This document shows, piece by piece, positions 55,003 to 62,997 of a DNA stretch of 64,000 nucleotides. The first letter of the stretch is position 1, and each line of letters begins with the position of its first letter. The position numbers and the translations under genes were made by a program. The stretch is taken from positions 434,001-498,000 of the forward strand of contig NZ_QFFG01000002.1 of the NCBI RefSeq assembly GCF_003129485.1, given 5' to 3'. The notes beneath the pieces were generated by a model that searched no databases, was not told the origin of the DNA, and saw only the letters and a program-made list of their open reading frames with translations. This DNA is from Polaribacter aquimarinus (GTDB taxonomy: Bacteria > Bacteroidota > Bacteroidia > Flavobacteriales > Flavobacteriaceae).

Positions 55003-55842
55003 ATGGCAGTTCAAGATATCGTAAAATATTCTTTTGGAGAAACCTTTTCAGTAAGTACAGTTCAGTTTGAGATTGCATGTACCATAGATCATTCCGTGCA
55101 ACAAAATGCCTATGCTATTTATTGGATTCAAGAAGGAAAAGGAACCTACAATATCGATTTTGAACAATATAATTTCGAAGACAATGTGCTTTTTTTTCTA
55201 TCTCCCGGTCAAGTCTTTACAGTAGATTCAGAACAGATTAAAACCGCTTATAAACTCACGTTTGTAAGAGATTTTTATTGCATACAAACACACGATAAAG
55301 AAGTGGCTTGTAACGGAATTTTATTTAATAATATCTATGAAACTCCATTTGTAAAGCCTTGTAAAAAAGACACACAAAAATTGCAGTTTATTTTAGAGAG
55401 TTTAATTGAGGAGTTTCAACAAAACGAAACAGCTCAATACGATATGTTGCAAGCTTATTTAAAGCAATTTATTATCAATTCTGTTCGTGTAAAAAAGGAA
55501 AACCACGTTATTAAAGAAGACACAGAAACACGTTTGTTCAAAGATTTTAGCTTGTTGGTAGAGCAGAATTTTAGAACCCTACATTCAGTAACAGATTACG
55601 CCAACAGATTAGGAGTTTCGCCAAAATCAATTACCAAACATTTCCAAAAAATGGGCGCAAAAACGCCATCAGATTTTATTAAAAACCGCATTTTGTTAGA
55701 AGCAAAACGCTTACTCATTTACACAGATAAAAACGTAAAAGAAATTGCTTTTGAGTTGGGTTTTAACGATCCCGCTTACTTTTCACGTTTCTTTACCAAA
55801 GCCATTTCTAAGCCGCCATTACAATTTAAAAAAGAATATTAG
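55003..55842 (+). CDS. AraC-family transcription activator
   Basis: 279 residues. A cupin-like N-terminal sensor domain (about 1-160, YWIQEGKGTYNIDF and FLSPGQVF) precedes two AraC helix-turn-helix motifs (TDYANRLGVSPKSITKHFQK and VKEIAFELGFNDPAYFSRFF). Its likely targets are the two matching promoters downstream (56653 and 57085), which carry two direct GTCCA repeats each. Confidence 0.9.
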   Translation: MAVQDIVKYSFGETFSVSTVQFEIACTIDHSVQQNAYAIYWIQEGKGTYNIDFEQYNFEDNVLFFLSPGQVFTVDSEQIKTAYKLTFVRDFYCIQTHDKEVACNGILFNNIYETPFVKPCKKDTQKLQFILESLIEEFQQNETAQYDMLQAYLKQFIINSVRVKKENHVIKEDTETRLFKDFSLLVEQNFRTLHSVTDYANRLGVSPKSITKHFQKMGAKTPSDFIKNRILLEAKRLLIYTDKNVKEIAFELGFNDPAYFSRFFTKAISKPPLQFKKEY

Positions 55843-55911
55843 TAAATTGTAAGCAACTATTTATAAGATAATAACGTCTTAACTATAATTGCTAACCGAC
55901 TAATTTAAATT

Positions 55912-56571
55912 ATGACTTCAACAAAAAACAAGAGTAGGATTGTAGGGATTTTATTACTATTCATTTTTATTACAGGTGTTTTTATTTTTCAATTTTTACA
56001 AGGAAAAATTCTTTTTTCAGAAGATTTTACAACGTTAACATCAGAGAATGAAAACAAAATTATTATATCAGTATTGCTTGGGATTTTTAGTGGAATTGCT
56101 TCAATAATTGTATCTATTTTATTGTTACCTGTTTTTAAAAAGCAACATTATAATTTAGCATATTTATATGTAGCTTTCTGTATTGTCAATTTTATTTCTA
56201 TTATGATTGATAATTACAGTGTAATTTCTATGCTGGAATTTAGTAAAGAGTTTTTAAAAACTGGATATAAAGACACAAGTTCTATCAATATGATGAAAAC
56301 TATAATTTATCAAAAACATTGGTGGACTCACTATTTTTACCTGTTAATTTCTTGCCTTCCTGTTTTTATCTTGTATTATACTTTATTTGTTTCAAAATTG
56401 ATTCCAAGACTTCTATCTATTTTTGGGGTTTTCGCCGTAGTGTTAATGAGTATTCAAGTTTTTTCTTCTATTTTTAAAAACAGTATTAGTATGAATATGA
56501 TGCTACCAATGGCAATAATTCAAATAACGCTTCCTTTTTGGTTAATTTTCAAAGGATTAAAAAAGGAGTAA
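55912..56571 (+). CDS. DUF4386-type membrane protein
   Basis: 219 residues with six hydrophobic helices. The spacing and long loop after helix 3 (KTGYKDTSSINMMKTIIYQKHW) are typical of the DUF4386 family. Function is unknown. It lies 69 bases after the AraC gene and is followed by a terminator. Confidence 0.75.
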   Translation: MTSTKNKSRIVGILLLFIFITGVFIFQFLQGKILFSEDFTTLTSENENKIIISVLLGIFSGIASIIVSILLLPVFKKQHYNLAYLYVAFCIVNFISIMIDNYSVISMLEFSKEFLKTGYKDTSSINMMKTIIYQKHWWTHYFYLLISCLPVFILYYTLFVSKLIPRLLSIFGVFAVVLMSIQVFSSIFKNSISMNMMLPMAIIQITLPFWLIFKGLKKE

Positions 56572-56603
56572 TGTAGATATAAACTTAAAAAATAAAGAAA
56601 GTG

Positions 56604-56633
56604 AGCTCATTTGAATAATCAAATGAGCTTTTT
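56604..56633 (+). terminator. Terminator after the DUF4386 gene
   Basis: Arms AGCTCATTTGA and TCAAATGAGCT with an ATAA loop are followed by T residues. Confidence 0.85.
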
Positions 56634-56652
56634 CTTTGCTACAAATTACCCT

Positions 56653-56712
56653 GTCCAAACCAAAAGAACTTTTGTCCATTTTTAAACCTTCATGTTGGTT
56701 GCATCTTTGCAG
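56653..56712 (+). promoter_or_regulatory. Candidate AraC-controlled promoter, copy 1 (thioredoxin)
   Basis: Two GTCCA repeats start at 56653 and 56674, 21 bases apart. Eleven bases after the block ending in TTTTTAAA is GTTGCATCTTTGCAG, in which CATCTTTG resembles the -7 box. No normal -33 TTG is seen at the usual spacing, which fits an activator-dependent promoter. The whole arrangement recurs at 57085. Confidence 0.7.
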
Positions 56713-56756
56713 TATCAAAAAACAATAACGCTTTTATAAGCACTAAAAACAAAAAA

Positions 56757-57071
56757 ATGGAAACACAATTAGCACAAATAGACGTAAAAAACATCATTGA
56801 AAATAACCCTAATGTATTATTAGATTTTTATGCAGATTGGTGTGGACCTTGTCAAACATTATTGCCAACGATCAACAAATTAGCAGACGAATTAAAAAAT
56901 GATGTTATCATTAAAAAAGTAAATGTAGACGAGTATCAAGAATTGGCTGCAGAATTCAGCATCAGAAATATACCCACACTCATTTTCTTTAAAGACGGAA
57001 AACCTACAGATAGACACACAGGTTTAATTACAGAAAGAAATTTAAGAGATAAAATAAACAGATTGAAGTAA
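56757..57071 (+). CDS. Thioredoxin
   Basis: 104 residues, the size of a free thioredoxin. WCGPC at 28-32 is the redox active site and cis-Pro73 (NIPTL) is present. There is no signal peptide, so it acts in the cytoplasm. It has its own candidate AraC-controlled promoter and is followed by a second copy of that promoter before the 31-aa gene. Confidence 0.92.
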   Translation: METQLAQIDVKNIIENNPNVLLDFYADWCGPCQTLLPTINKLADELKNDVIIKKVNVDEYQELAAEFSIRNIPTLIFFKDGKPTDRHTGLITERNLRDKINRLK

Positions 57072-57084
57072 GAAAAATAAGGTT

Positions 57085-57144
57085 GTCCAAAGCAAAGGAA
57101 CTTTTGTCCATTTTTAAAGGTCGAATTCAGTTGCATCTTTGCAG
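57085..57144 (+). promoter_or_regulatory. Candidate AraC-controlled promoter, copy 2
   Basis: Two GTCCA repeats at 57085 and 57106 (again 21 apart) and GTTGCATCTTTGCAG at 57130-57144, eleven bases after the TTTTTAAA block, exactly as in copy 1. The core AACTTTTGTCCATTTTTAAA is identical in both. Confidence 0.7.
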
Positions 57145-57190
57145 AGTCAATAAGAAATAAGTTGTTTAATCAAAATAAAAAACAAGAATT

Positions 57191-57286
57191 ATGAAAACAA
57201 TAGAACAAACACAATGTCCAAACTGTTGGGGTTACCAAACGTATGATGAGCAAAACCCAGAACAACAACTTTGTACTTGCAAATAA
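57191..57286 (+). CDS. 31-aa Cys-rich miniprotein
   Basis: ATG at 57191 to TAA at 57286. The sequence begins MKTIEQTQCPNCWGYQTYD and ends with CTCK, giving two Cys pairs (CPNC and CTC) suited to a rubredoxin-like or zinc-ribbon site. It lies directly after promoter copy 2 and ahead of the AhpD-like gene. Confidence 0.6.
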   Translation: MKTIEQTQCPNCWGYQTYDEQNPEQQLCTCK

Positions 57287-57352
57287 AAAATAAGTAAACA
57301 AAAACAAATAATAATCAATAAAAAAGTCCTGTTTGCAGCAGGCATAAAAATT

Positions 57353-57901
57353 ATGAGCACATTTAATGTACCAACAAAAAACGAAGTATCAGAAAACAAT
57401 CAAGCAATTTTTACCCAATTAGAAAAAGGGTTAGGTTTTGTACCTAACATTTATGCCTCTTTTGCGCATAGTGATACTGCTTTAGGAAATTTATTAGCAA
57501 TAGGACAAGCAAAAACAAGTCTTTCTAACAAAGAAAAAGAAGTAATCAATTTAGCGGTAAGTCAAGTAAATGAGTGTATTTACTGTTTATCAGCTCACAC
57601 TGCAATTGGAAAAATGAATGGTTTTTCTGATAGTGCCATTTTAGAATTAAGAGCAGGAAACGCTCCTTTTGATTCAAAATTAGACGCTTTAGCAAAATTT
57701 GCAAAAAGTGTAGCAATAAATAGAGGTGCAGCAACTCAAGAAACAGTTGAAAATTTCTACGCAGCTGGTTATACAAAAGGAAGTTTAGCAGATGTTATTG
57801 TTCAAATAGGTGAAATAACAATTACAAATTACTTTCACAGAACTACAGAAGTTCCTGTAGATTTTCCAGTAGCACAACCTTTAGAATTAGCAACTGTATA
57901 A
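57353..57901 (+). CDS. AhpD-like carboxymuconolactone decarboxylase family protein
   Basis: 182 residues. The AhpD core ECIYCLSAH places Cys75 and Cys78 with His82 after a conserved Glu, the redox site that reduces peroxiredoxins or scavenges peroxides in this family. It lies 66 bases after the 31-aa gene on the same strand, presumably from promoter copy 2. Confidence 0.88.
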   Translation: MSTFNVPTKNEVSENNQAIFTQLEKGLGFVPNIYASFAHSDTALGNLLAIGQAKTSLSNKEKEVINLAVSQVNECIYCLSAHTAIGKMNGFSDSAILELRAGNAPFDSKLDALAKFAKSVAINRGAATQETVENFYAAGYTKGSLADVIVQIGEITITNYFHRTTEVPVDFPVAQPLELATV

Positions 57902-57972
57902 TTAAAAATGTCATTCCCCTGAAAACGGGAATCTAAATCAAATTAATATATAAACATAAAACAATAGAAAAG

Positions 57973-58335
57973 ATGAAAAAAGTAATCGCAATTTTAGTAG
58001 TAGTATTAGGTTTTGCATTCAATGCAAATGCACAAGAAGTAAAAACAGTTTCTCTAGAACAAACCAAAGGGGAGTTTACTCAAAAACAAATTACGTTGTC
58101 TGCAGGAACTTACATTTTTGAAGTTTCTAATAATAATGTGGGTACAGATGTTGGCTTTGTTTTGCAACCAAAAGGTAAAAGTGGCCAAAAAAACCACATT
58201 AAAGAAGCGTATGTTACAGCTTTGGTAAAAAACAACACAAAGCAAACCTCTAATAAAGTAACCCTTAAAAAAGGAGAATACACCTACTTTTGTCCTTTAA
58301 ACAAAACACCAGAGTACACTTTAATAGTAGAGTAA
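57973..58335 (+). CDS. Cupredoxin-like periplasmic protein
   Basis: 120 residues. A signal peptide (NANAQ) is followed by a cupredoxin-like sandwich (ITLSAGTYIFEVSNNNVGTDVGFVLQPKG; VTLKKGEYTYFCPLN). Cys107 is present, but Asp59 occupies the place of the first His ligand and no His follows Cys107, so a classical type 1 copper site is incomplete. It lies 71 bases after the AhpD-like gene and ends at a bidirectional terminator. Confidence 0.78.
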   Translation: MKKVIAILVVVLGFAFNANAQEVKTVSLEQTKGEFTQKQITLSAGTYIFEVSNNNVGTDVGFVLQPKGKSGQKNHIKEAYVTALVKNNTKQTSNKVTLKKGEYTYFCPLNKTPEYTLIVE

Positions 58336-58360
58336 TTTTTGAAATTAAGTTAATTAAAAA

Positions 58361-58386
58361 AGGCGAGCAGAATGCTCGCCTTTTTT
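58361..58386. terminator. Bidirectional terminator, copy 1
   Basis: The stem AGGCGAGCA / TGCTCGCCT with loop GAA is flanked by A and T runs on both sides, serving the cupredoxin and the convergent gene. A near-identical copy is at 61111. Confidence 0.85.
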
Positions 58387-58972
58387 AATTGTTACAACCC
58401 CCATTTATTAATTTAATTTCATCTAACATTTCCCAAGTTTTATGATTGAATTCTTTTGGCGAAAAGGTAAATAACAAAACTGTTTTTTGTGATTTTTTAC
58501 AAAAATGACTTTCAATTTTTATATTTAAAACCAACATTTTATTGGTTGCAAAACGATCGAAAATAGTTACTTTACCCTCAAATAATGTGGTAGATTTTTT
58601 TGTCTTAATTTTCTTAACAAAAGCAGAAGATTTTCTAGGGTTGCTAGAATCGTTCATATTAATCTTATTCAAGCTATTAAAATATTTTACCAAATCAATA
58701 GCTAATTCCTCCGCTTTTATTTTTCTGTTTACATTGATACTCCAAGCATACGTATAAGACCAAAAATTTGGATGTTTAGGATTTATCCATCCCTTAGGCG
58801 GAAAACGTACTTCTCCTACACCTTTATAATTCATATTTCTTGCAGGAAAACGTAATACCTCTTGCCCCCAAGTAGTATTTAGTTTTATTAAACTGAATTC
58901 ATTTTTTTGCCCGAAATTAGAAATTGAGTAAAAAAGGAATATTAAAAAAAGTGCTTTTGTAGTATTTTTCAT
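58385..58972 (-). CDS. Exported paralogous protein A
   Basis: 195 residues with a signal peptide (SNFGQ). It shares a conserved frame with its neighbour: TTWGQEVLRFP, FPPKGW, FWSYTYAWSIN, FDRFATNKMLVLNIKIE, CKKS and SPKEFNHKTWEML. I do not recognise the family. Two Cys near the C-terminus (about 158 and 193) may be disulfide bonded. It starts six bases after the neighbour ends and is cotranscribed. Confidence 0.7.
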   Translation of the reverse strand: MKNTTKALFLIFLFYSISNFGQKNEFSLIKLNTTWGQEVLRFPARNMNYKGVGEVRFPPKGWINPKHPNFWSYTYAWSINVNRKIKAEELAIDLVKYFNSLNKINMNDSSNPRKSSAFVKKIKTKKSTTLFEGKVTIFDRFATNKMLVLNIKIESHFCKKSQKTVLLFTFSPKEFNHKTWEMLDEIKLINGGCNN

Positions 58973-58978
58973 AGCTTT

Positions 58979-59551
58979 TTATTTGCAAAAATTAGTTCTA
59001 AGTTTTAGTTGATATAAACTTTTCCAAATTGAATGATTTTGTGCTTTAGGAGAGATTCTAAAAATGATAAAAACGTTATTAGATTTTTTACATAAATATT
59101 GTTCTACCTCTATATTTACAGTTAATATTTTTCCAGTATGAAAGCCATCAAAAAAAGTCATATTTCCAGATAATTTTCTTTTAGAACTTCTTTTAAAAGT
59201 AACTTTTGGTTTTGGAAATTCTTTAGCCCAATGATTTGGTTCCATCAATCCATCAAAATAACTTTTAAAATAATAAGCTATCTTTTTTTTAGAAAATCTA
59301 GATTTTGATTTGATATTCCAAGACATCACTAAAGACCAAAACTCATCACTTTTTTTATCTTTCCATTTTGGAGAAAACAACAACTCTTCAAACCCTTTAA
59401 CAGCTAATTCTGGAACCCAATCTATTGGAAACTTAATAATTTCTTTACTCCAGTTTTTAGTGTTTTTTATAATTACAAACTTTTCATTTTCTTGACAAAA
59501 AGTAATAGTTAATTGAAAAAATAAGGTAAATGTTAAAACTATTTTTTTCAT
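58979..59551 (-). CDS. Exported paralogous protein B
   Basis: 190 residues with a signal peptide (TFCQE). It is a paralogue of the downstream gene: NWSKEIIKFP, FSPKWKDK, FWSLVMSWNI, FFDGFHTGKILTVNIEVE, CKKS and SPKAQNHSIWKSL are in the same order. The function is unknown. The gene follows YceI by four bases, forming a three-gene minus-strand unit. Confidence 0.7.
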   Translation of the reverse strand: MKKIVLTFTLFFQLTITFCQENEKFVIIKNTKNWSKEIIKFPIDWVPELAVKGFEELLFSPKWKDKKSDEFWSLVMSWNIKSKSRFSKKKIAYYFKSYFDGLMEPNHWAKEFPKPKVTFKRSSKRKLSGNMTFFDGFHTGKILTVNIEVEQYLCKKSNNVFIIFRISPKAQNHSIWKSLYQLKLRTNFCK

Positions 59552-59555
59552 CGAT

Positions 59556-60119
59556 TTATAATTTTATGAATACTTCAAAACCAATGGCATCAGAAATAAA
59601 GCTATTTTTAAATTTACTTTGGTAATTCACACCCCATATTTTTCTGTCAATTTTAAATCTTGCAGACAAACTTTCTTCTTGGTAATTAGGTTTTGCATAA
59701 AATTTAATAGGGTTTGTAATCCCTTTAATAGTTAAGTTGGCGAATATTCTCATCGTTTTATCTTCAAAATATTCTACACTTGTTATAGATAATTTTGCAG
59801 TTGGATATTTTTCTACATCAAAAAAATCTGGTTCTTTTAAATGCTTTATTAAACCATCTTTACCTCTTTGTTCTTTTATGTCTGTATTTGTCATAGAATT
59901 CATATCAATAATAAATTCACCACCAGTAATAACTTTATTTTCTTTTATAAAATGCCCTTCTTTAAAATTGATATATCCATCGTGTCCACCAAAATTAAAG
60001 GTAAGTTCACCAATCCATTTTATAGTACTTTTTTTAGTATTGATTGCTAATTTTTCTTGAGAAAATAAATTGGAACCCATTAAGGTTGTTGCTAGAATAC
60101 ATAGAATTACTTTTTTCAT
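59556..60119 (-). CDS. YceI-family periplasmic protein
   Basis: 187 residues with a signal peptide (LFSQ). The YceI motifs are clear: KSTIKWIGELTFNFGGHDG, FIIDMNSM, FFDVEKYPTAKLSITSVEY, ANLTIKGITNPIKFYAKP and FKIDRKIWGV. The protein probably binds a polyisoprenoid-like ligand in the periplasm. It heads a minus-strand operon with the two exported paralogues and is divergent from the membrane-bound regulator. Confidence 0.88.
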   Translation of the reverse strand: MKKVILCILATTLMGSNLFSQEKLAINTKKSTIKWIGELTFNFGGHDGYINFKEGHFIKENKVITGGEFIIDMNSMTNTDIKEQRGKDGLIKHLKEPDFFDVEKYPTAKLSITSVEYFEDKTMRIFANLTIKGITNPIKFYAKPNYQEESLSARFKIDRKIWGVNYQSKFKNSFISDAIGFEVFIKL

Positions 60120-60242
60120 ATTTTGAGTTTTTATGATTATTAGGTAAAACTATTTTTAGCAGTTGAAAAAAGTGTCAAAAAAATGTAAAAGAAGTGTCAA
60201 CACTTGTAAAATTTAATAGAAATGTTGGTTATTTGTATTTAT

Positions 60243-61106
60243 ATGAATAAAAAAGAAGTTGTTTCTGGTATTTTTTTAATTGTTTTAGCATTCGTTTTGT
60301 GGAGTTTTTATCCTCAGGAGAATGATAAAAATGATTTTTCAGAAAAAATAAAAATTACTTTAAGACAAGTTGGAAATCAATTATTACTCTTTAATCAAGA
60401 TTCTACATCTTTAGTATTACCAATTAAAGAATTAGAAACAGATAAATTTCAAATTTCATTTCAAAAAGAATTAAGTTTTGAACCCAGTGTGTTGGTTGCA
60501 ATTGTAAAATTAAACCTTGAAAAATCAGCAGCTGAAGAAAATTATAGAGTAGAAGTAATTGAGTGTTTAAACAATGAGGTGAGCTATAGTTATGAAATAA
60601 ATGCTGATGAAGAAAAAACGATTATTCCTTGTGCAGGAAGAGTTTTACCAAAAAGTTGTTATACAATTCAGATAAAATTTTTAAAGGATAACAACCCTAA
60701 ATCAAGTAATAGGTATTTACTTTATATTTTTATTCCTATTCTTTTAGGAATTGTTTACAGAAAATATTCAGATAAAAAAAGCAATGTTTTAAGAGAGGAT
60801 AGTAAGGATGCTAAAACAGTATTAGGAAGTTTTATTTTTTATCCAGAACAAAATAAGTTGGTAAAAAAAGCAAAAGAAATAGCCTTATCTAAAAAAGAAT
60901 GTGAGCTGTTAGAAATCTTTATAGCCAATGCAAATCAAGTTGTAAAAAGAGAAGAATTAACCAAAAGAGTTTGGGAAGATAATGGGGTAATTGTAGGAAG
61001 AAGTTTAGATACTTATATTTCTAAACTTAGAAAAAAATTACAAGAAGATGATGCTATTAAACTTACCAATATTCACGGAGTAGGTTATAAGTTAGAGATA
61101 AACTAA
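60243..61106 (+). CDS. Membrane-bound winged-helix (OmpR-type) regulator
   Basis: 287 residues from ATG 60243 (an upstream ATG at 60222 is possible but less natural). TM1 lies at about 8-24, an extracytoplasmic domain at 25-155 (with Cys108, Cys130 and Cys139), TM2 at 156-173, and a C-terminal OmpR/PhoB-type winged helix at about 192-287 (ALSKKECELLEIFIANA, VWEDNGVIVGRSLDTYISKL and NIHGVGYKL). It has no receiver domain. It is divergent from the YceI operon, which is a likely target (inference). Confidence 0.85.
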   Translation: MNKKEVVSGIFLIVLAFVLWSFYPQENDKNDFSEKIKITLRQVGNQLLLFNQDSTSLVLPIKELETDKFQISFQKELSFEPSVLVAIVKLNLEKSAAEENYRVEVIECLNNEVSYSYEINADEEKTIIPCAGRVLPKSCYTIQIKFLKDNNPKSSNRYLLYIFIPILLGIVYRKYSDKKSNVLREDSKDAKTVLGSFIFYPEQNKLVKKAKEIALSKKECELLEIFIANANQVVKREELTKRVWEDNGVIVGRSLDTYISKLRKKLQEDDAIKLTNIHGVGYKLEIN

Positions 61107-61110
61107 AAAA

Positions 61111-61135
61111 GACGAGCACAATGCTCGCCTTTTTA
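61111..61135. terminator. Bidirectional terminator, copy 2
   Basis: CGAGCA-CAA-TGCTCG with one A/C mismatch outside, followed by TTTTT and preceded by AAAAAA. It is nearly the same as the hairpin at 58361 and serves the regulator and the convergent lipoprotein. Confidence 0.75.
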
Positions 61136-61152
61136 ACGCTTAATGACTTTTA

Positions 61153-62016
61153 TTAAAACCCAAACTTACCGTTGTTATTTTTTCTTTCAGACTCAGGAAT
61201 TATAGTTTCCATAACATCCCAATGTTCAGCAATTTTGCCGTTTTCTACTCGAAACAAATCATAAAAAGAGGTGTGTTTGTCTGCAAAAGTACCTTCACTT
61301 ACTACCAAAACAAAATTGCCTTCTCCTAAAACTTTATGAATGGTGTTGTATTTCATAAATACACCTTGAGATGCCATAAACTCTAGCGCTTTTCCTAATC
61401 CAGACAAACCGTCTGCAACTTGTGGGTTGTGTTGTAGGTATTTGTCTCCATCAAAATAACCAGCTAATTTTTGCATATTTCCGTTGACCAAAATATCTGT
61501 TACAAAGTTTTTTACTAATGTTTTGTTTTCTTGGGTTTTGTCTAAATCTGTTATTTCATTTGGTCCATCAATCATAGAGCGATTGCTTGGGTTTAAAGAA
61601 GCGGGTTTTTCTTGTAAATTATCCCAATGTTCAACAATTTTTCCATTTTCAAAACGAAAGATATCAAACCCTATTTTTGGACCAAAAAAATTATAATCAG
61701 TATGTGTAAATACAAAATCACCATCTTTAAAAATTCTTATGTTATTTACTTTAGCAGAGTTAGGAGGTAATTGATGTAATACTTCTCCAAAACCTGCAAG
61801 ACCATCGCCAACAGCTAAATTGTGTTGAATATATTTTTGTGGGTTGATGAAAGCTATTGGTTCTTTTGCTTCAGTTTCAATACTTTTTAATAATGATACT
61901 ACTTTTTGTTTGTTTGTAATTTTCATTTTTTCTTCTTTTTTAGTAGTTGCTTTTTTATTTTTAGAACAATAAGAAAAAGCAAAAACGATTATTAATACAG
62001 TGATTATTTTTTTCAT
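61153..62016 (-). CDS. Lipoprotein with two NTF2/SnoaL-like domains
   Basis: 287 residues. A lipobox (AFSYC) is near residue 17. Two NTF2-like halves follow: QKYIQHNLAVGDGLAGF with IFRFENGKIVEHWDNLQ, then DKYLQHNPQVADGLSGL with LFRVENGKIAEHWDVM. The conserved HN and EHW elements suggest a shared pocket, but the reaction is unknown. It lies just downstream of the second AraC gene on the same strand. Confidence 0.8.
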   Translation of the reverse strand: MKKIITVLIIVFAFSYCSKNKKATTKKEEKMKITNKQKVVSLLKSIETEAKEPIAFINPQKYIQHNLAVGDGLAGFGEVLHQLPPNSAKVNNIRIFKDGDFVFTHTDYNFFGPKIGFDIFRFENGKIVEHWDNLQEKPASLNPSNRSMIDGPNEITDLDKTQENKTLVKNFVTDILVNGNMQKLAGYFDGDKYLQHNPQVADGLSGLGKALEFMASQGVFMKYNTIHKVLGEGNFVLVVSEGTFADKHTSFYDLFRVENGKIAEHWDVMETIIPESERKNNNGKFGF

Positions 62017-62100
62017 TTTAAAATTGAATTTAAATACACTGCAAATTTGCGTGGAAAAGAGACGTTAAAAAAGGTAAGAAAAAGAGAAAAAATGATACTT

Positions 62101-62973
62101 TTACTCCTTGTTAAATTGCTCTCTAAAAGATAGAGGAGTCGTTTTTAGATGCTTTCTAAAAAACTTAATAAAGTTTGTGGGTTCTTCAAAACCTAGTAAA
62201 AAAGATATTTCTTTGGTGTTTTTTACAGTATGTACTAACATTCTTTTGGCTTCTAAAAGAATTCTTTCAATAATAATACTTTTAGGAGGTTTTTCTAAGA
62301 CGTTTGTTGTTGCTGAGTTTAATTTTTTAGGTGTGATATGCATTTCCTCACAGTAAAAAGTAACATTTTTATGTTGTATAAAATTACTTTCTAACAACTC
62401 TCTAAACTGCATCACAAGATGAAGTTTGTTGTCTTTTTTAATTTCTACAAAGTCTTTATTTTTTCGCTCTCTTTCAGAATGTAGTAAAAAGTTTTTAAGA
62501 TGATTTCTGAGGATATCTGCTTGATAATCATCTTTGGGCTGCTCAAATTCTGCAAGAATTAGATTTAATGTTTTTTGAAGATTTAAAGATTCGTTTTCTA
62601 CTTTAAATTTTGGAATTGAAAATAAATCGTTAAATAATATAGAGCTTTTTAAATAAGCTGTATCTGTTTTGGTTTTACAAAAAAAGTTATCAGTAAATAA
62701 AATTGCTTTCCCTTTAGGATATCCTTTTTTATCAAAACGTTGAACACTATTTTTATTTAAAAAAAGTAAGGTGTTAGGTTCAATATCTAGTGCATTAAAA
62801 TCTACCCAATGTTTAGAAGTTCCTTTTTTAAACCATAAAACCTGATAAAATTCTAAACGATGAGGTGATGTTGTTTGCTCAAAGTTATTTTGATAAAGTT
62901 CAGATAAATCAATGATTTCGAACTCGTGAAGAAGTCCTTTTTTAAAATCATATTTTTCTATTTTTTCTGACAC
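62101..62973 (-). CDS. AraC-family transcription regulator
   Basis: 290 residues. A cupin-like sensor part (about 1-130, FYQVLWFKKGTSKHWVDF) is followed by two helix-turn-helix motifs (VTFYCEEMHITPKKLNSATT; TKEISFLLGFEEPTNFIKFF). It is not a close copy of the AraC gene at 55.0 kb. The adjacent double-NTF2 lipoprotein gene (84-base gap) may be a target. Confidence 0.88.
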   Translation of the reverse strand: MSEKIEKYDFKKGLLHEFEIIDLSELYQNNFEQTTSPHRLEFYQVLWFKKGTSKHWVDFNALDIEPNTLLFLNKNSVQRFDKKGYPKGKAILFTDNFFCKTKTDTAYLKSSILFNDLFSIPKFKVENESLNLQKTLNLILAEFEQPKDDYQADILRNHLKNFLLHSERERKNKDFVEIKKDNKLHLVMQFRELLESNFIQHKNVTFYCEEMHITPKKLNSATTNVLEKPPKSIIIERILLEAKRMLVHTVKNTKEISFLLGFEEPTNFIKFFRKHLKTTPLSFREQFNKE

Positions 62974-62997
62974 GTAATCATTTTAAAAAAAGTAAAG

